A stretch of 5,746 nucleotides of DNA from assembly GCA_937983495.1 (NCBI GenBank), contig CALKAA010000267.1, positions 1 to 5,746 on the forward strand, given 5' to 3'. A model generated the notes under the pieces. The model was not told the DNA's origin, searched no databases, and saw only the letters and a list, made by a program, of their open reading frames with translations. The position numbers and the translations under genes are program-made. Origin of the DNA: an uncultured Gemmobacter sp. Lineage in GTDB: Bacteria; Pseudomonadota; Alphaproteobacteria; Rhodobacterales; Rhodobacteraceae. This document shows, piece after piece, positions 1-5,746 of the stretch (within the stretch, counting starts at the first letter, position 1; each line of letters opens with the position of its first letter).

Positions 1-31
1 CTTCAACCTGACGCAAATATCCTCGGGGGGT

Positions 32-54
32 GCGGGGGGCAGACAGCCCCCCGC
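32..54 (-). terminator. Hairpin downstream of glyS, probable transcription terminator
   Basis: A perfect 9-bp GC inverted repeat (32-40 pairing with 46-54) with a 5-nt loop begins 4 nt past the glyS stop on the minus strand. It is followed by a C-rich stretch and GAGGATATTTG rather than a clean T-tract, so it is not a textbook intrinsic terminator. Its position directly after the last gene of the operon and its very stable stem still suggest 3'-end formation or mRNA 3' protection. A factor-dependent end with a protective hairpin is the main alternative. Confidence 0.6.
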
Positions 55-58
55 CGGT

Positions 59-2233
59 TCAGCCCTCGACCCGCGTCAGGTCTGCGACCTGCGCCACCAG
101 CGCACGGATGCGGTGCAGCAGGTTCAGGCGGTTGCGGCGCAGCACCTGATTGTCGGTGTTGATCTGCACCGCCGTAAAGAAGGCATCAATCGGCGCGCGC
201 AGCTGCGCCATGGCGGCCATAGCGGCGGCGAAATCTTCCTGCGCCATGGCAGGCGCAATCGCCGCCTCGCCCGCATCCAGCGCGGCAAACAGCGCGCGTT
301 CTTCTTCGGTTTCCGCGAATTTCACATCCGCCCCGAAGGAATATTCCACCCCATCCTTGGCTTCGGCTTGGCTCAGGATGTTGTTCGCCCGCTTGAAACC
401 TTGCAGCAGGTTGGTGCCATCCTCGGAGCCAAGGAAGGCTTGCAGCGCCTCGGCACGTTTCACCAGCAAGGTGAGATCGTCATTGCCCGGCATCGCGAGG
501 CAGGCGTCGATCACGTCATGGCGGATGCCCTGGTCTTTCAGGAAGACCTTGAGGCGGTCGTGGAAGAAGGAGAGGAGGTCGGAGACGACCCGGTCAGCCA
601 ACGCCCTCCGGCCTTCTTCTGACAAGAACATTCCCTCAGTAACTTTGGGGTTTGAAGCTACAGTATTGTCGCCGGCGTTGTGCCAGTTATGCAACGGAGT
701 AATCACGCTAGAAAACGCTAGAGCACCCAACCCAACCCGCACCCCATTCCCCAGCACCAGCCGGATCACGCCCAAAGCCGCGCGGCGCAGCGCGAAGGGG
801 TCTTTGCTGCCGGTGGGTTTCTCGTCAATCGCCCAGAAGCCGGTCAGCGTGTCGATCTTGTCGGCCAGCGCCACGGCGACGCTCACCGGCTCGCTCGGCA
901 CGGCGTCAGACGGGCCAAGGGGCGAGTAATGGTCGCGCGCGGCATTGGCGATGGCTTCGCAGCCGTCCTGCCCCTTGAGAGCCTCCAGCGCGTAATAGCG
1001 GCCCATGGTGCCTTGCAACTCGGGGAACTCGCCCACCATGGCGCTGCGCAGGTCGAGCTTTGCCAGCTTCGCCGCGCGTTCGGCTTGGCCCGCATCGGCG
1101 CCCACCAGCGGCGCGATCTCCCGCGCAAGGGCTGCAATGCGGGCGATCCGGTCGGCCTGGCTCCCCAGCTTGTTGTGGAAGGTCACGGCCTTGAGGCCCT
1201 CTTCCCACTCGCCCATGCCCGCCTTGGCCACGCGCAGGTCATTCTCCCAGAAGAAGCGCGCATCCGACAGCCGCGCCGACAGCACCTTGAGGTTGCCTTT
1301 CAGGATCGTCGCGCCATGGTCGGCGGTTTCGCGGTTCGCCACGGTCACAAAGCCCTCGATCCGCCCGGTCTTGGGGTTCTTGACCGAGAAGAACTTCTGA
1401 TGTTCGCGCATCGAGGTTTGCAGCACTTCGGCAGGCAGATGCAGGAAATCCTCGCCAATCGCGCCCATCAGCACCACCGGCCATTCCACCAGCCCGGCGA
1501 CCTCAGCCAGCAGCCCCGCATCCGGCACCACCTCAAGCCCGCGCGCAAAGGCCTGATTTTGCGCATCATTCCAGATATGCGCCTCACGCTCCGCGCTATC
1601 GAGCATCACATAGGCCCGGCGCAGCTTGGCCGCATAATCGTCAAAGCCGGTCACGGCAAAGCGCCCCGGCGCCATGAAGCGATGGCCGCCCGTGGTATTG
1701 CCCGCCACGATGCCATCCACCTGCACCGGCACCACCTCGGCGCCGCCCTCATCGCCCATCAGGCAGAGGATCGAATGCAAGGGCCGCACCCAGCGCAAGC
1801 TCCCGCTGCCCCAGCGCATCGACTTCGGCCATGGGAACGTGCGGATCACCCGTTCCAGCACTTCGGCCACGATCTCGGCGGCCTTGCGGCCCGGCTTTTC
1901 GATCACGGCGAAATAGACCTCGGCCTTCTTGTCGGCGCGCTTTTCCAACTGATCGAGCGTGAGGCCGGTGGAGCGCAGGAACCCCTCCAGCGCCGCCGCC
2001 GGGGCATCGGTGCGCGGGCCTTTGCGTTCCTCGCGCACCGGGCGGCTTTCCGGCGTCAACCCCGTCAGCGTCAGCACAAGGCGGCGCGGCGTCGAAAAGG
2101 CGCCCGCGCTTTCATAGGTCAGACCGGCCTCCACAAGGCCATCGGTCACCAGTTTTTTCAGGTTCTCCCGCGCCGCCCCTTGCATGCGCGCCGGGATTTC
2201 CTCGGAGAAAAGCTCGATCAGAAGGTCGGACAT
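59..2233 (-). CDS. glyS: Glycine--tRNA ligase beta subunit
   Basis: This is the beta subunit of the bacterial alpha2-beta2 glycyl-tRNA synthetase, a cytoplasmic enzyme that charges tRNA-Gly with glycine using ATP. The alpha subunit holds the aminoacylation site; beta supplies tRNA binding and is needed for activity. Recognisable family segments are the N-terminus LLIELFSEEIPARM (residues 4-17), STPRRL (47-52), FPWPKSMRWG (133-142), REHQKFF (276-282), LSARLSDARFFWENDL (318-333), FHNKLGSQADRI (352-363), EFPELQGTMGRYYA (402-415) and DKIDTLTGFW (458-467). The C-terminal DALR-type anticodon-binding region spans about 590-715 and ends in NRLNLLHRIRALV. At 724 residues it is somewhat longer than the E. 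coli protein (about 689). Part of the excess may be residues 508-534, encoded by a locally AT-richer stretch with unusual codons. The ATG at 2233 has a GGAG site 7 nt upstream. It is the last gene of the glyQ operon, 53 bp after the membrane-protein gene. Confidence 0.97.
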   Translation of the reverse strand: MSDLLIELFSEEIPARMQGAARENLKKLVTDGLVEAGLTYESAGAFSTPRRLVLTLTGLTPESRPVREERKGPRTDAPAAALEGFLRSTGLTLDQLEKRADKKAEVYFAVIEKPGRKAAEIVAEVLERVIRTFPWPKSMRWGSGSLRWVRPLHSILCLMGDEGGAEVVPVQVDGIVAGNTTGGHRFMAPGRFAVTGFDDYAAKLRRAYVMLDSAEREAHIWNDAQNQAFARGLEVVPDAGLLAEVAGLVEWPVVLMGAIGEDFLHLPAEVLQTSMREHQKFFSVKNPKTGRIEGFVTVANRETADHGATILKGNLKVLSARLSDARFFWENDLRVAKAGMGEWEEGLKAVTFHNKLGSQADRIARIAALAREIAPLVGADAGQAERAAKLAKLDLRSAMVGEFPELQGTMGRYYALEALKGQDGCEAIANAARDHYSPLGPSDAVPSEPVSVAVALADKIDTLTGFWAIDEKPTGSKDPFALRRAALGVIRLVLGNGVRVGLGALAFSSVITPLHNWHNAGDNTVASNPKVTEGMFLSEEGRRALADRVVSDLLSFFHDRLKVFLKDQGIRHDVIDACLAMPGNDDLTLLVKRAEALQAFLGSEDGTNLLQGFKRANNILSQAEAKDGVEYSFGADVKFAETEEERALFAALDAGEAAIAPAMAQEDFAAAMAAMAQLRAPIDAFFTAVQINTDNQVLRRNRLNLLHRIRALVAQVADLTRVEG

Positions 2234-2240
2234 GGGGTTT

Positions 2241-2244
2241 CTCC
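2241..2244 (-). promoter_or_regulatory. Ribosome binding site of glyS
   Basis: The minus strand reads GGAG here, 7 nt before the ATG at 2233. This supports that start. I see no convincing promoter in the 53-bp gap 2234-2286, so glyS is probably translated from the glyQ transcript. Confidence 0.7.
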
Positions 2245-2286
2245 GTCAGGCGTCAGGATAAAGCAGGGAAAGGGCAGCGCGGATCA

Positions 2287-2784
2287 TCAGTTTTCCAGAC
2301 TCGCGTTCGGGTCCACCTTCAAGGTGTCGTTCAACTGGTGCCAGGCATAGGCGCTGCCATCGGGGAACACCGCCACGACGCGATCCACGCCGCGCGTGAT
2401 GTCGGCCACCGAGAGGAAGGCAATCGCCTCGCCCGATTGCAGGGCCGAGGTGATGCGGCCCGCATCGAAACAGTCAAACCACGGGGGCGCGACCAAGGGC
2501 GTGGCCTTGTCATAAACCCGGTAGGTTTCGGTCAGCAGGGCCTGGCTCAGCGGCGTGTGGAAGCAGGCGCGGAAGCGCAGGGGCGAGCTGTCGCTGTCGA
2601 TGCCTTCCACATTCTCGGCCACGATCACCTCGGGCGCCTCGCCCAGGATCGGCGTCAAGGCGATCTCGGCCCCGGTCTCAAAGGCCGCCGGTTTGTAAAA
2701 GGCGTAAAGCTGGGCATACCAGATGCCCACCCCCGCCAGCGCCGCCGCGATCACGATGCCACCCCCGACGATCTTGCCATTCAC
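2287..2784 (-). CDS. Single-pass membrane protein of unknown function between glyQ and glyS (DUF6446-like)
   Basis: A 165-residue protein. I chose the GTG at 2784 because it overlaps the glyQ stop as GTGA, has a strong GGAGGG site 6 nt upstream, and yields a normal short basic N-terminus (VNGK, initiator read as Met) before a hydrophobic helix at about residues 5-25. An in-frame ATG at 2898 exists, but it would add a Cys/Gly/Trp repeat peptide that is only an out-of-frame reading of the glyQ tail. The soluble part (about 30-165) contains FRACFHTP (71-78), APPWFDCFDAGR (99-110), DRVVAVFPDG (134-143) and YAWHQLND (146-153). The single membrane helix suggests a C-terminal domain outside the cytoplasm, where Cys74 and Cys105 could form a disulfide; this is inferred. 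It resembles, from memory, the DUF6446 proteins of Rhodobacteraceae. No function is known to me, and a role in glycine tRNA charging is not implied by the sequence. Translation is probably coupled to glyQ. Confidence 0.85.
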   Translation of the reverse strand: MNGKIVGGGIVIAAALAGVGIWYAQLYAFYKPAAFETGAEIALTPILGEAPEVIVAENVEGIDSDSSPLRFRACFHTPLSQALLTETYRVYDKATPLVAPPWFDCFDAGRITSALQSGEAIAFLSVADITRGVDRVVAVFPDGSAYAWHQLNDTLKVDPNASLEN

Positions 2785-3782
2785 GCCACACCCTCCACCG
2801 AGGCGCCCGCTTCCGTCTGCACACCCAAGGAGGCACCAGCCTCCGTCTGCACACCCAAGGAGGCACCAGCCTCCGTCTGCACAAACGCATCGGCGCATTT
2901 CTTGGCCAGCGCGCGCACCCGGCCGATATAGGCCTGACGCTCGGTGACCGAGATCACGCCGCGCGCATCCAGCAGGTTGAACAGATGGCTGGCCTTGATC
3001 GTCTGGTCATAGGCCGGATGCGCCATGATGATGCGCTTGCCGGTCTTCGGGTCTTCCGCCGGAAACTCCAGCAGGCGCTGGCATTCGGCCTCGGCATCCT
3101 CGAAATGCCGCAAAAGCATCTCGGTCGTCGCGCCATCAAAGTTGTGGCGGCTGTATTCTTCCTCGGTCTGGCGGAAAATATCGCCATATTTCAGCGGGAT
3201 CGGGCTGTCGGGGTCGTTGAAGGGCATGTCCATCACATGATCAATGCCCAGCACATACATCGCCAGCCGCTCCAACCCATAGGTCAGCTCGCCCGAAACC
3301 GGCTTGCAGTCATGGCCGCCAACCTGCTGGAAATAGGTGAACTGGCTCACCTCCATCCCGTCACACCACACTTCCCAGCCCAGACCCCAGGCCCCCAGCG
3401 TCGGGCTTTCCCAGTCATCCTCGACAAAGCGGATGTCATGCAGGCTGGTGTCAATGCCAATGGCCTGAAGGCTGCCCAGATAGAGGTCTTGCAGATCGGG
3501 CGGGCTCGGTTTGATCAGCACCTGATACTGATAGTAATGCTGCAAACGGTTCGGGTTCTCGCCATAGCGCCCATCGGTCGGGCGGCGCGAGGGCTGCACA
3601 TAGGCCGCAGCCCAGGGCTTGTTGCCCAGGCTGCGCAGCGTGGTGGCCGGGTGGAAGGTGCCCGCGCCCACTTCCATGTCATAGGGCTGCAACACGGCAC
3701 AGCCCTTGGCACCCCAATAGGTCATCAGCCGCAGGATGATTTCCTGAAAGCTGCGGGGGGTGGTCACGGCAGAAGCGGTCAT
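2781..3782 (-). CDS. glyQ: Glycine--tRNA ligase alpha subunit
   Basis: This is the catalytic alpha subunit of the tetrameric bacterial glycyl-tRNA synthetase, a class II enzyme that forms glycyl-adenylate and transfers glycine to tRNA-Gly. Nearly the full length matches the family: YWGAKGCAVLQPYDMEVGAG (22-41), motif 2 with PSRRPTDGRYGENPNR (64-79, Arg66/Arg67), HDIRFVEDDWESPTLGAWGL (115-134), GWEVWCDGMEVSQFTYFQQV (135-154), motif 3 GELTYGLERLAMY (164-176, Arg172) and FNLLDARGVISVTERQAYI (268-286). The ATG at 3782 has an AAGGAG site 7 nt upstream. At 333 residues it is about 30 longer than the E. coli protein (303). Much of the excess is the tail 301-333, three copies of a 10-residue unit VQTEAGASLG, the last one degenerate, encoded by a 30-bp tandem repeat. 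The core appears intact, so the enzyme should be functional. It is the first gene of the operon, and its stop overlaps the next start. Confidence 0.97.
   Translation of the reverse strand: MTASAVTTPRSFQEIILRLMTYWGAKGCAVLQPYDMEVGAGTFHPATTLRSLGNKPWAAAYVQPSRRPTDGRYGENPNRLQHYYQYQVLIKPSPPDLQDLYLGSLQAIGIDTSLHDIRFVEDDWESPTLGAWGLGWEVWCDGMEVSQFTYFQQVGGHDCKPVSGELTYGLERLAMYVLGIDHVMDMPFNDPDSPIPLKYGDIFRQTEEEYSRHNFDGATTEMLLRHFEDAEAECQRLLEFPAEDPKTGKRIIMAHPAYDQTIKASHLFNLLDARGVISVTERQAYIGRVRALAKKCADAFVQTEAGASLGVQTEAGASLGVQTEAGASVEGVA
2791..2796 (-). promoter_or_regulatory. Ribosome binding site of the membrane-protein gene, inside the glyQ end
   Basis: The minus strand reads GGAGGG, 6 nt before the GTG at 2784. 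It lies within the last codons of glyQ and decides the start of the overlapping gene. The adjacent 30-bp repeats contain the same GGAGG core and also its complement CCTCC, so they could act as decoys or pairing partners. Confidence 0.8.
2801..2883 (-). repeat. 30-bp in-frame tandem repeat at the 3' end of glyQ
   Basis: Positions 2821-2850 and 2851-2880 are identical 30-bp units. The array continues into a partial copy at 2801-2820 (3 mismatches in 20) and 3 further matching bases at 2881-2883, giving about 2.8 copies. Because 30 is a multiple of 3, it adds 10-residue blocks to the GlyQ C-terminus without breaking the frame. Each full unit, together with its neighbour, forms an inverted repeat GGAGGC-ACCA-GCCTCC (2829-2844 and 2859-2874), so the transcript can fold two small hairpins. 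The structure suggests recent slippage or unequal recombination. Confidence 0.93.
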
Positions 3783-3789
3783 CGCGGGT

Positions 3790-3795
3790 CTCCTT
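3790..3795 (-). promoter_or_regulatory. Ribosome binding site of glyQ
   Basis: The minus strand reads AAGGAG, 7 nt before the ATG at 3782. It is a strong site and fixes the glyQ start. Confidence 0.8.
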
Positions 3796-3851
3796 GCGGA
3801 TGGGCTGGCGGCGGGCGCAAGGCCGAAACATCGGGCCGGGCGTTCCGGCTT

Positions 3852-3880
3852 TCCATAGGCAAGCCGCGTTCAGGCGTCAA
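3852..3880 (-). promoter_or_regulatory. Probable sigma70-type promoter of the glyQ operon
   Basis: On the minus strand TTGACG (3880-3875, five of six matches to the -35 consensus) is followed after exactly 17 nt by TATGGA (3857-3852, three of six matches to the -10, all in the first half). Transcription would begin near 3845 and give a leader of about 60 nt. I see no T-box or other riboswitch in that leader; it holds only a small GC hairpin (3835-3839 with 3845-3849) close to the predicted start. The weak -10 is the main doubt. Confidence 0.5.
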
Positions 3881-3930
3881 TGCGCCGCCGCGCACCCAAG
3901 ACCCGCTTCCGCGCGCAACCGCTCGCGCAA

Positions 3931-3959
3931 CTGTCAGATCGCCCGGGCCTTTCTGCATT
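3931..3959 (+). promoter_or_regulatory. Weak candidate promoter for the wall-protein gene
   Basis: CTGTCA (3931-3936, four of six -35 matches) and TGCATT (3954-3959, three of six -10 matches) are 17 nt apart, upstream of the gene at 4021. The match is poor and the region is GC-rich, so this could be chance. It is the best plus-strand pair I found in the divergent intergenic region 3783-4020. Confidence 0.2.
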
Positions 3960-3970
3960 TGCAAGGCGCC

Positions 3971-4024
3971 ATGCCTGCGTGTAACGGAGAAGCCGACCAT
4001 TGTGACGGGACCGTGATCCGATGA
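3971..4024 (+). CDS. Possible 17-residue leader peptide overlapping the next start
   Basis: An ATG at 3971 opens a short frame (MPACNGEADHCDGTVIR) whose TGA stop overlaps the ATG at 4021 as ATGA, the usual geometry of translational coupling. An AAGG lies only 4 nt before the ATG, which is closer than normal. The main gene has no strong ribosome binding site of its own, so coupling would make sense. With nothing else to support it, a chance open frame is equally likely. Confidence 0.2.
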   Translation: MPACNGEADHCDGTVIR

Positions 4025-5746
4025 AGCAAGTGATTTGTGCGCTGGCCCTGCTGGCCGCCCCTGCCCTGCCGCAGGCCGTGCTGGCTCAAACCGCCGGGGA
4101 AACCCAACGCGCCGCGCAAGACAGCATCTGGCTCCAGATCGAGGCGCAGCCCTCGCTCGACATCGCGCAGGAACGCGCCCGCGCCTATGGGGCCCTGTTT
4201 TCCGATGTGGCGGGCTTCGACACCCGCGGCTGGTTCGCCATCGCGCTCGGCCCCTATGCCGACCGCGCCGCGGCCGAGTCCCGTCTGCGCCAGTTGAAGG
4301 ATGAGGGGCTGATCCCCGCCGACAGCTTCATCGCCTTTGGCCGCGATTACCGCGATCCCTTCTGGCCCAATGCCGCGAACGCAGCCGCGACACCCGCCCC
4401 CCCGGTGGAAGACCCGCTGCTCGCCCTGCCCGCCGAACCTGCGCCGGAAACGGTGCCCAATACGCTCCCAGAGACGCTCCCCGAAACGACCCCCGAAACC
4501 GTGGCAGAGCCCGCCCCCCCGGTCTTCCTCGACGAAACGCCCGCCGAGGCCCGCGCCGCCGAAGCCAGGCTGGACCAAACCGCCCGCGAAAAGCTGCAAA
4601 CCGCGCTGCAATGGTTCGGCTTCTACCCGGCCCGCGTCGATGGTGCCTTCGGCCCCGGCACCCGCAAAAGCATGGCGGCGTGGCAAGAGGCCAATGGCCT
4701 CGACCCCACCGGCATCCTCACCACCATGCAGCGCGAAACCCTCGTCGCCGCCTATGATCAGGCCCAGGCCGAACTGGGCCTCGCCACCGTCACCGAAGCC
4801 GAGGCCGGGATCGAGATCACCCTGCCCACCGCCATGGTGGAGTTTGACCATTTCGAGCCGCCCTTCGTGCATTACCGCGAAAAGAACGCCTCCGGCGTCA
4901 AGGTCATCCTGATCTCGCAACCGGGCGACCAGTCCACGCTCTATGGCCTCTATGACGTGCTGCAAACGCTGGAAATCGTGCCGCTCTCGGGCGAGCGCAG
5001 CCGCTCGGAACGCAGCTTCACCATTGATGGCCGCTCGGACACACAGGCCAGCCATGCCTATGCCGAATTGTCGAAAGGTCTGGTGAAGGGCTATATCCTG
5101 TCCTGGAACCCCGCCGATCAGGACCGCATGACCCGCGTGCTGGCCGCCATGCAGTCGAGCTTCCGCTCGGTGGGCGACAAGGCACTCGATCCCGGCCTCG
5201 TGCCGCTGTCGGACGAAGGCCGCAAGGGCCTGATGTCCGGGCTGGAAGTGCGCCGCCCCGAATTGTCACGCACCGGCTTCTATGTCGATGCCACCGGCAC
5301 CGTCGCCACCGTGGCCGAGGCGGTGGAAGGCTGCAACCGCATCACGCTGGACCTGCGCACCGATGCCAGCGTGATCTCCACCGATGCGGGCACCGGGCTG
5401 GCGCTGCTGAAACCCGCCAAACCGCTGGCCCCGCCAGCCGTGGCGCAACTCCTCTCCGGCCCCGCGCGCGAAGGGCAGGAAATCGCGGTGTCCGGCTACA
5501 GCTACGAAGACAAGCTGCCCGCCCCCACCCTCACCTTCGGCACGCTGGAGGAAATGAAGGGCCTGAACGGCGAAACCGGCGTGGCGCGGCTCAGCCTCGA
5601 CGCGCTGCCCGGCGATGCGGGCGCGCCGGTGCTGGACAGTTCCGGCACCGTGATCGGCATGCTCCTGCCGCGCGACGTGACCGGCGCGCGCAAACTGCCC
5701 GACAGCGTGTCCTACGCGCTGCAAGCCGCCACCCTCGCCCCGCGCC
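4021..5746 (+). CDS. Exported SPOR/peptidoglycan-binding protein with a degenerate trypsin-like domain (3' end outside window)
   Basis: The frame is open for 575 codons and continues past the window. The ATG at 4021 is chosen because an in-frame TGA sits at 4003-4005 and no other start lies between; the ribosome binding site is weak (GGGA about 10 nt upstream). Parts in order: Sec signal peptide 1-22 with cleavage after VLA; SPOR-like domain about 36-108 (WLQIEAQPS, GWFAIALGPY, ADSFIAFG), a fold that binds denuded glycan strands; Pro/Thr/Glu linker about 118-175; peptidoglycan-binding type 1 domain about 187-243 (LQTALQWFGFYPARVDGAFG, then TRKSMAAWQEANGL); an unrecognised segment about 262-390; and a trypsin/HtrA-like domain from about 415. 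There the catalytic positions read TVAEAVEG (Glu433 for His), GLALLK (Gly459 for Asp) and GDAGAP (Ala533 for Ser), so it should not be a protease. It is probably periplasmic and wall-bound, with a binding or scaffold role. It is transcribed divergently from glyQ; no functional link is evident. Confidence 0.88.
   Translation, partial: MKQVICALALLAAPALPQAVLAQTAGETQRAAQDSIWLQIEAQPSLDIAQERARAYGALFSDVAGFDTRGWFAIALGPYADRAAAESRLRQLKDEGLIPADSFIAFGRDYRDPFWPNAANAAATPAPPVEDPLLALPAEPAPETVPNTLPETLPETTPETVAEPAPPVFLDETPAEARAAEARLDQTAREKLQTALQWFGFYPARVDGAFGPGTRKSMAAWQEANGLDPTGILTTMQRETLVAAYDQAQAELGLATVTEAEAGIEITLPTAMVEFDHFEPPFVHYREKNASGVKVILISQPGDQSTLYGLYDVLQTLEIVPLSGERSRSERSFTIDGRSDTQASHAYAELSKGLVKGYILSWNPADQDRMTRVLAAMQSSFRSVGDKALDPGLVPLSDEGRKGLMSGLEVRRPELSRTGFYVDATGTVATVAEAVEGCNRITLDLRTDASVISTDAGTGLALLKPAKPLAPPAVAQLLSGPAREGQEIAVSGYSYEDKLPAPTLTFGTLEEMKGLNGETGVARLSLDALPGDAGAPVLDSSGTVIGMLLPRDVTGARKLPDSVSYALQAATLAPR
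4447..4506 (+). repeat. Degenerate 12-bp repeat encoding (E/N)T-x-P tetrads
   Basis: Five consecutive 12-bp units encode ETVP, NTLP, ETLP, ETTP and ETVA (residues 143-162) in the linker between the SPOR-like and peptidoglycan-binding domains. The repeat is imperfect at the DNA level, mostly at third positions, which suggests older expansion held by selection for an extended, flexible spacer. Confidence 0.75.

Noticed and set aside
929..2350. Long open frame (473 codons) on the plus strand, antisense to glyS
   Set aside because: It lies almost entirely opposite glyS, whose family motifs are unmistakable. Its product is a His/Arg/Gln-rich low-complexity peptide typical of the antisense of GC-rich coding DNA.
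2821..2880. CRISPR-like array, because of the identical 30-bp units
   Set aside because: The units are directly adjacent with no spacers and are in-frame coding sequence of glyQ.
2785..2898. N-terminal extension of the membrane protein from an ATG at 2898 (Cys-Ala-Asp-Gly-Gly-Trp repeats)
   Set aside because: The repeats are the glyQ tandem repeat read in another frame. The GTG at 2784 has a strong ribosome binding site and places the membrane helix at the N-terminus.
3783..3845. T-box or glycine riboswitch in the glyQ leader
   Set aside because: The leader is only about 60 nt, with no T-box consensus, no aptamer-like structure and no terminator/antiterminator pair that I can see.
2985..4016. 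Open frame of 343 codons on the plus strand, antisense to glyQ
   Set aside because: It is opposite the conserved glyQ core, and its composition shows no recognisable domain. Its extension into the intergenic region is not supported by a ribosome binding site or motif.
4337..4912. Open frame of 191 codons on the plus strand, Pro/Arg/Ser-rich
   Set aside because: It is a frame-shifted reading of the linker and peptidoglycan-binding region of the gene starting at 4021. The Pro-rich composition is a by-product of the GC-rich codons.
3934..5055. Open frame of 373 codons on the minus strand opposite the wall-protein gene
   Set aside because: It is a Gly/Arg-rich low-complexity product, antisense to a frame that has a signal peptide, SPOR-like and peptidoglycan-binding motifs.

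Overview
The window looks like chromosomal DNA from a high-GC alphaproteobacterium, most probably of the Rhodobacteraceae. The basis is the protein character (GlyQ and GlyS of the bacterial alpha2-beta2 type, with a small membrane protein between them), the GC-rich codon use, and a hairpin plus CCCCCCGAGGATATTT tail after glyS. I remember that tail as common downstream of genes in this family, but I could not search for it. No mobile element, tRNA, rRNA or CRISPR array is visible.

Left three quarters, minus strand: a three-gene operon read from right to left. It starts with glyQ (glycyl-tRNA synthetase alpha, 2781-3782), continues with a 165-residue single-pass membrane protein of unknown function (2287-2784) whose GTG start overlaps the glyQ stop as GTGA, and ends with glyS (glycyl-tRNA synthetase beta, 59-2233). 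A hairpin at 32-54 follows glyS. A promoter-like TTGACG-17-TATGGA pair lies upstream of glyQ. The 3' end of glyQ carries a 30-bp in-frame tandem repeat that lengthens the GlyQ tail. The array ends just before the ribosome binding site of the overlapping gene.

Right quarter, plus strand: after a 238-bp divergent intergenic region, a long open frame starts at 4021 and runs off the window end without a stop. It encodes an exported protein with a SPOR-like domain, a Pro/Thr/Glu linker made of 12-bp repeats, a peptidoglycan-binding type 1 domain, an uncharacterised segment and a trypsin/HtrA-like domain. In that last domain all three catalytic positions appear to be replaced (His to Glu433, Asp to Gly459, Ser to Ala533), so I read it as a wall-associated pseudoprotease.

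Together the window holds a housekeeping translation operon with an unexplained envelope protein embedded in it, next to a divergent gene for a cell-wall protein. The points most worth a second look are the dead protease domain, the repeat array at the glyQ end and the embedded membrane protein.
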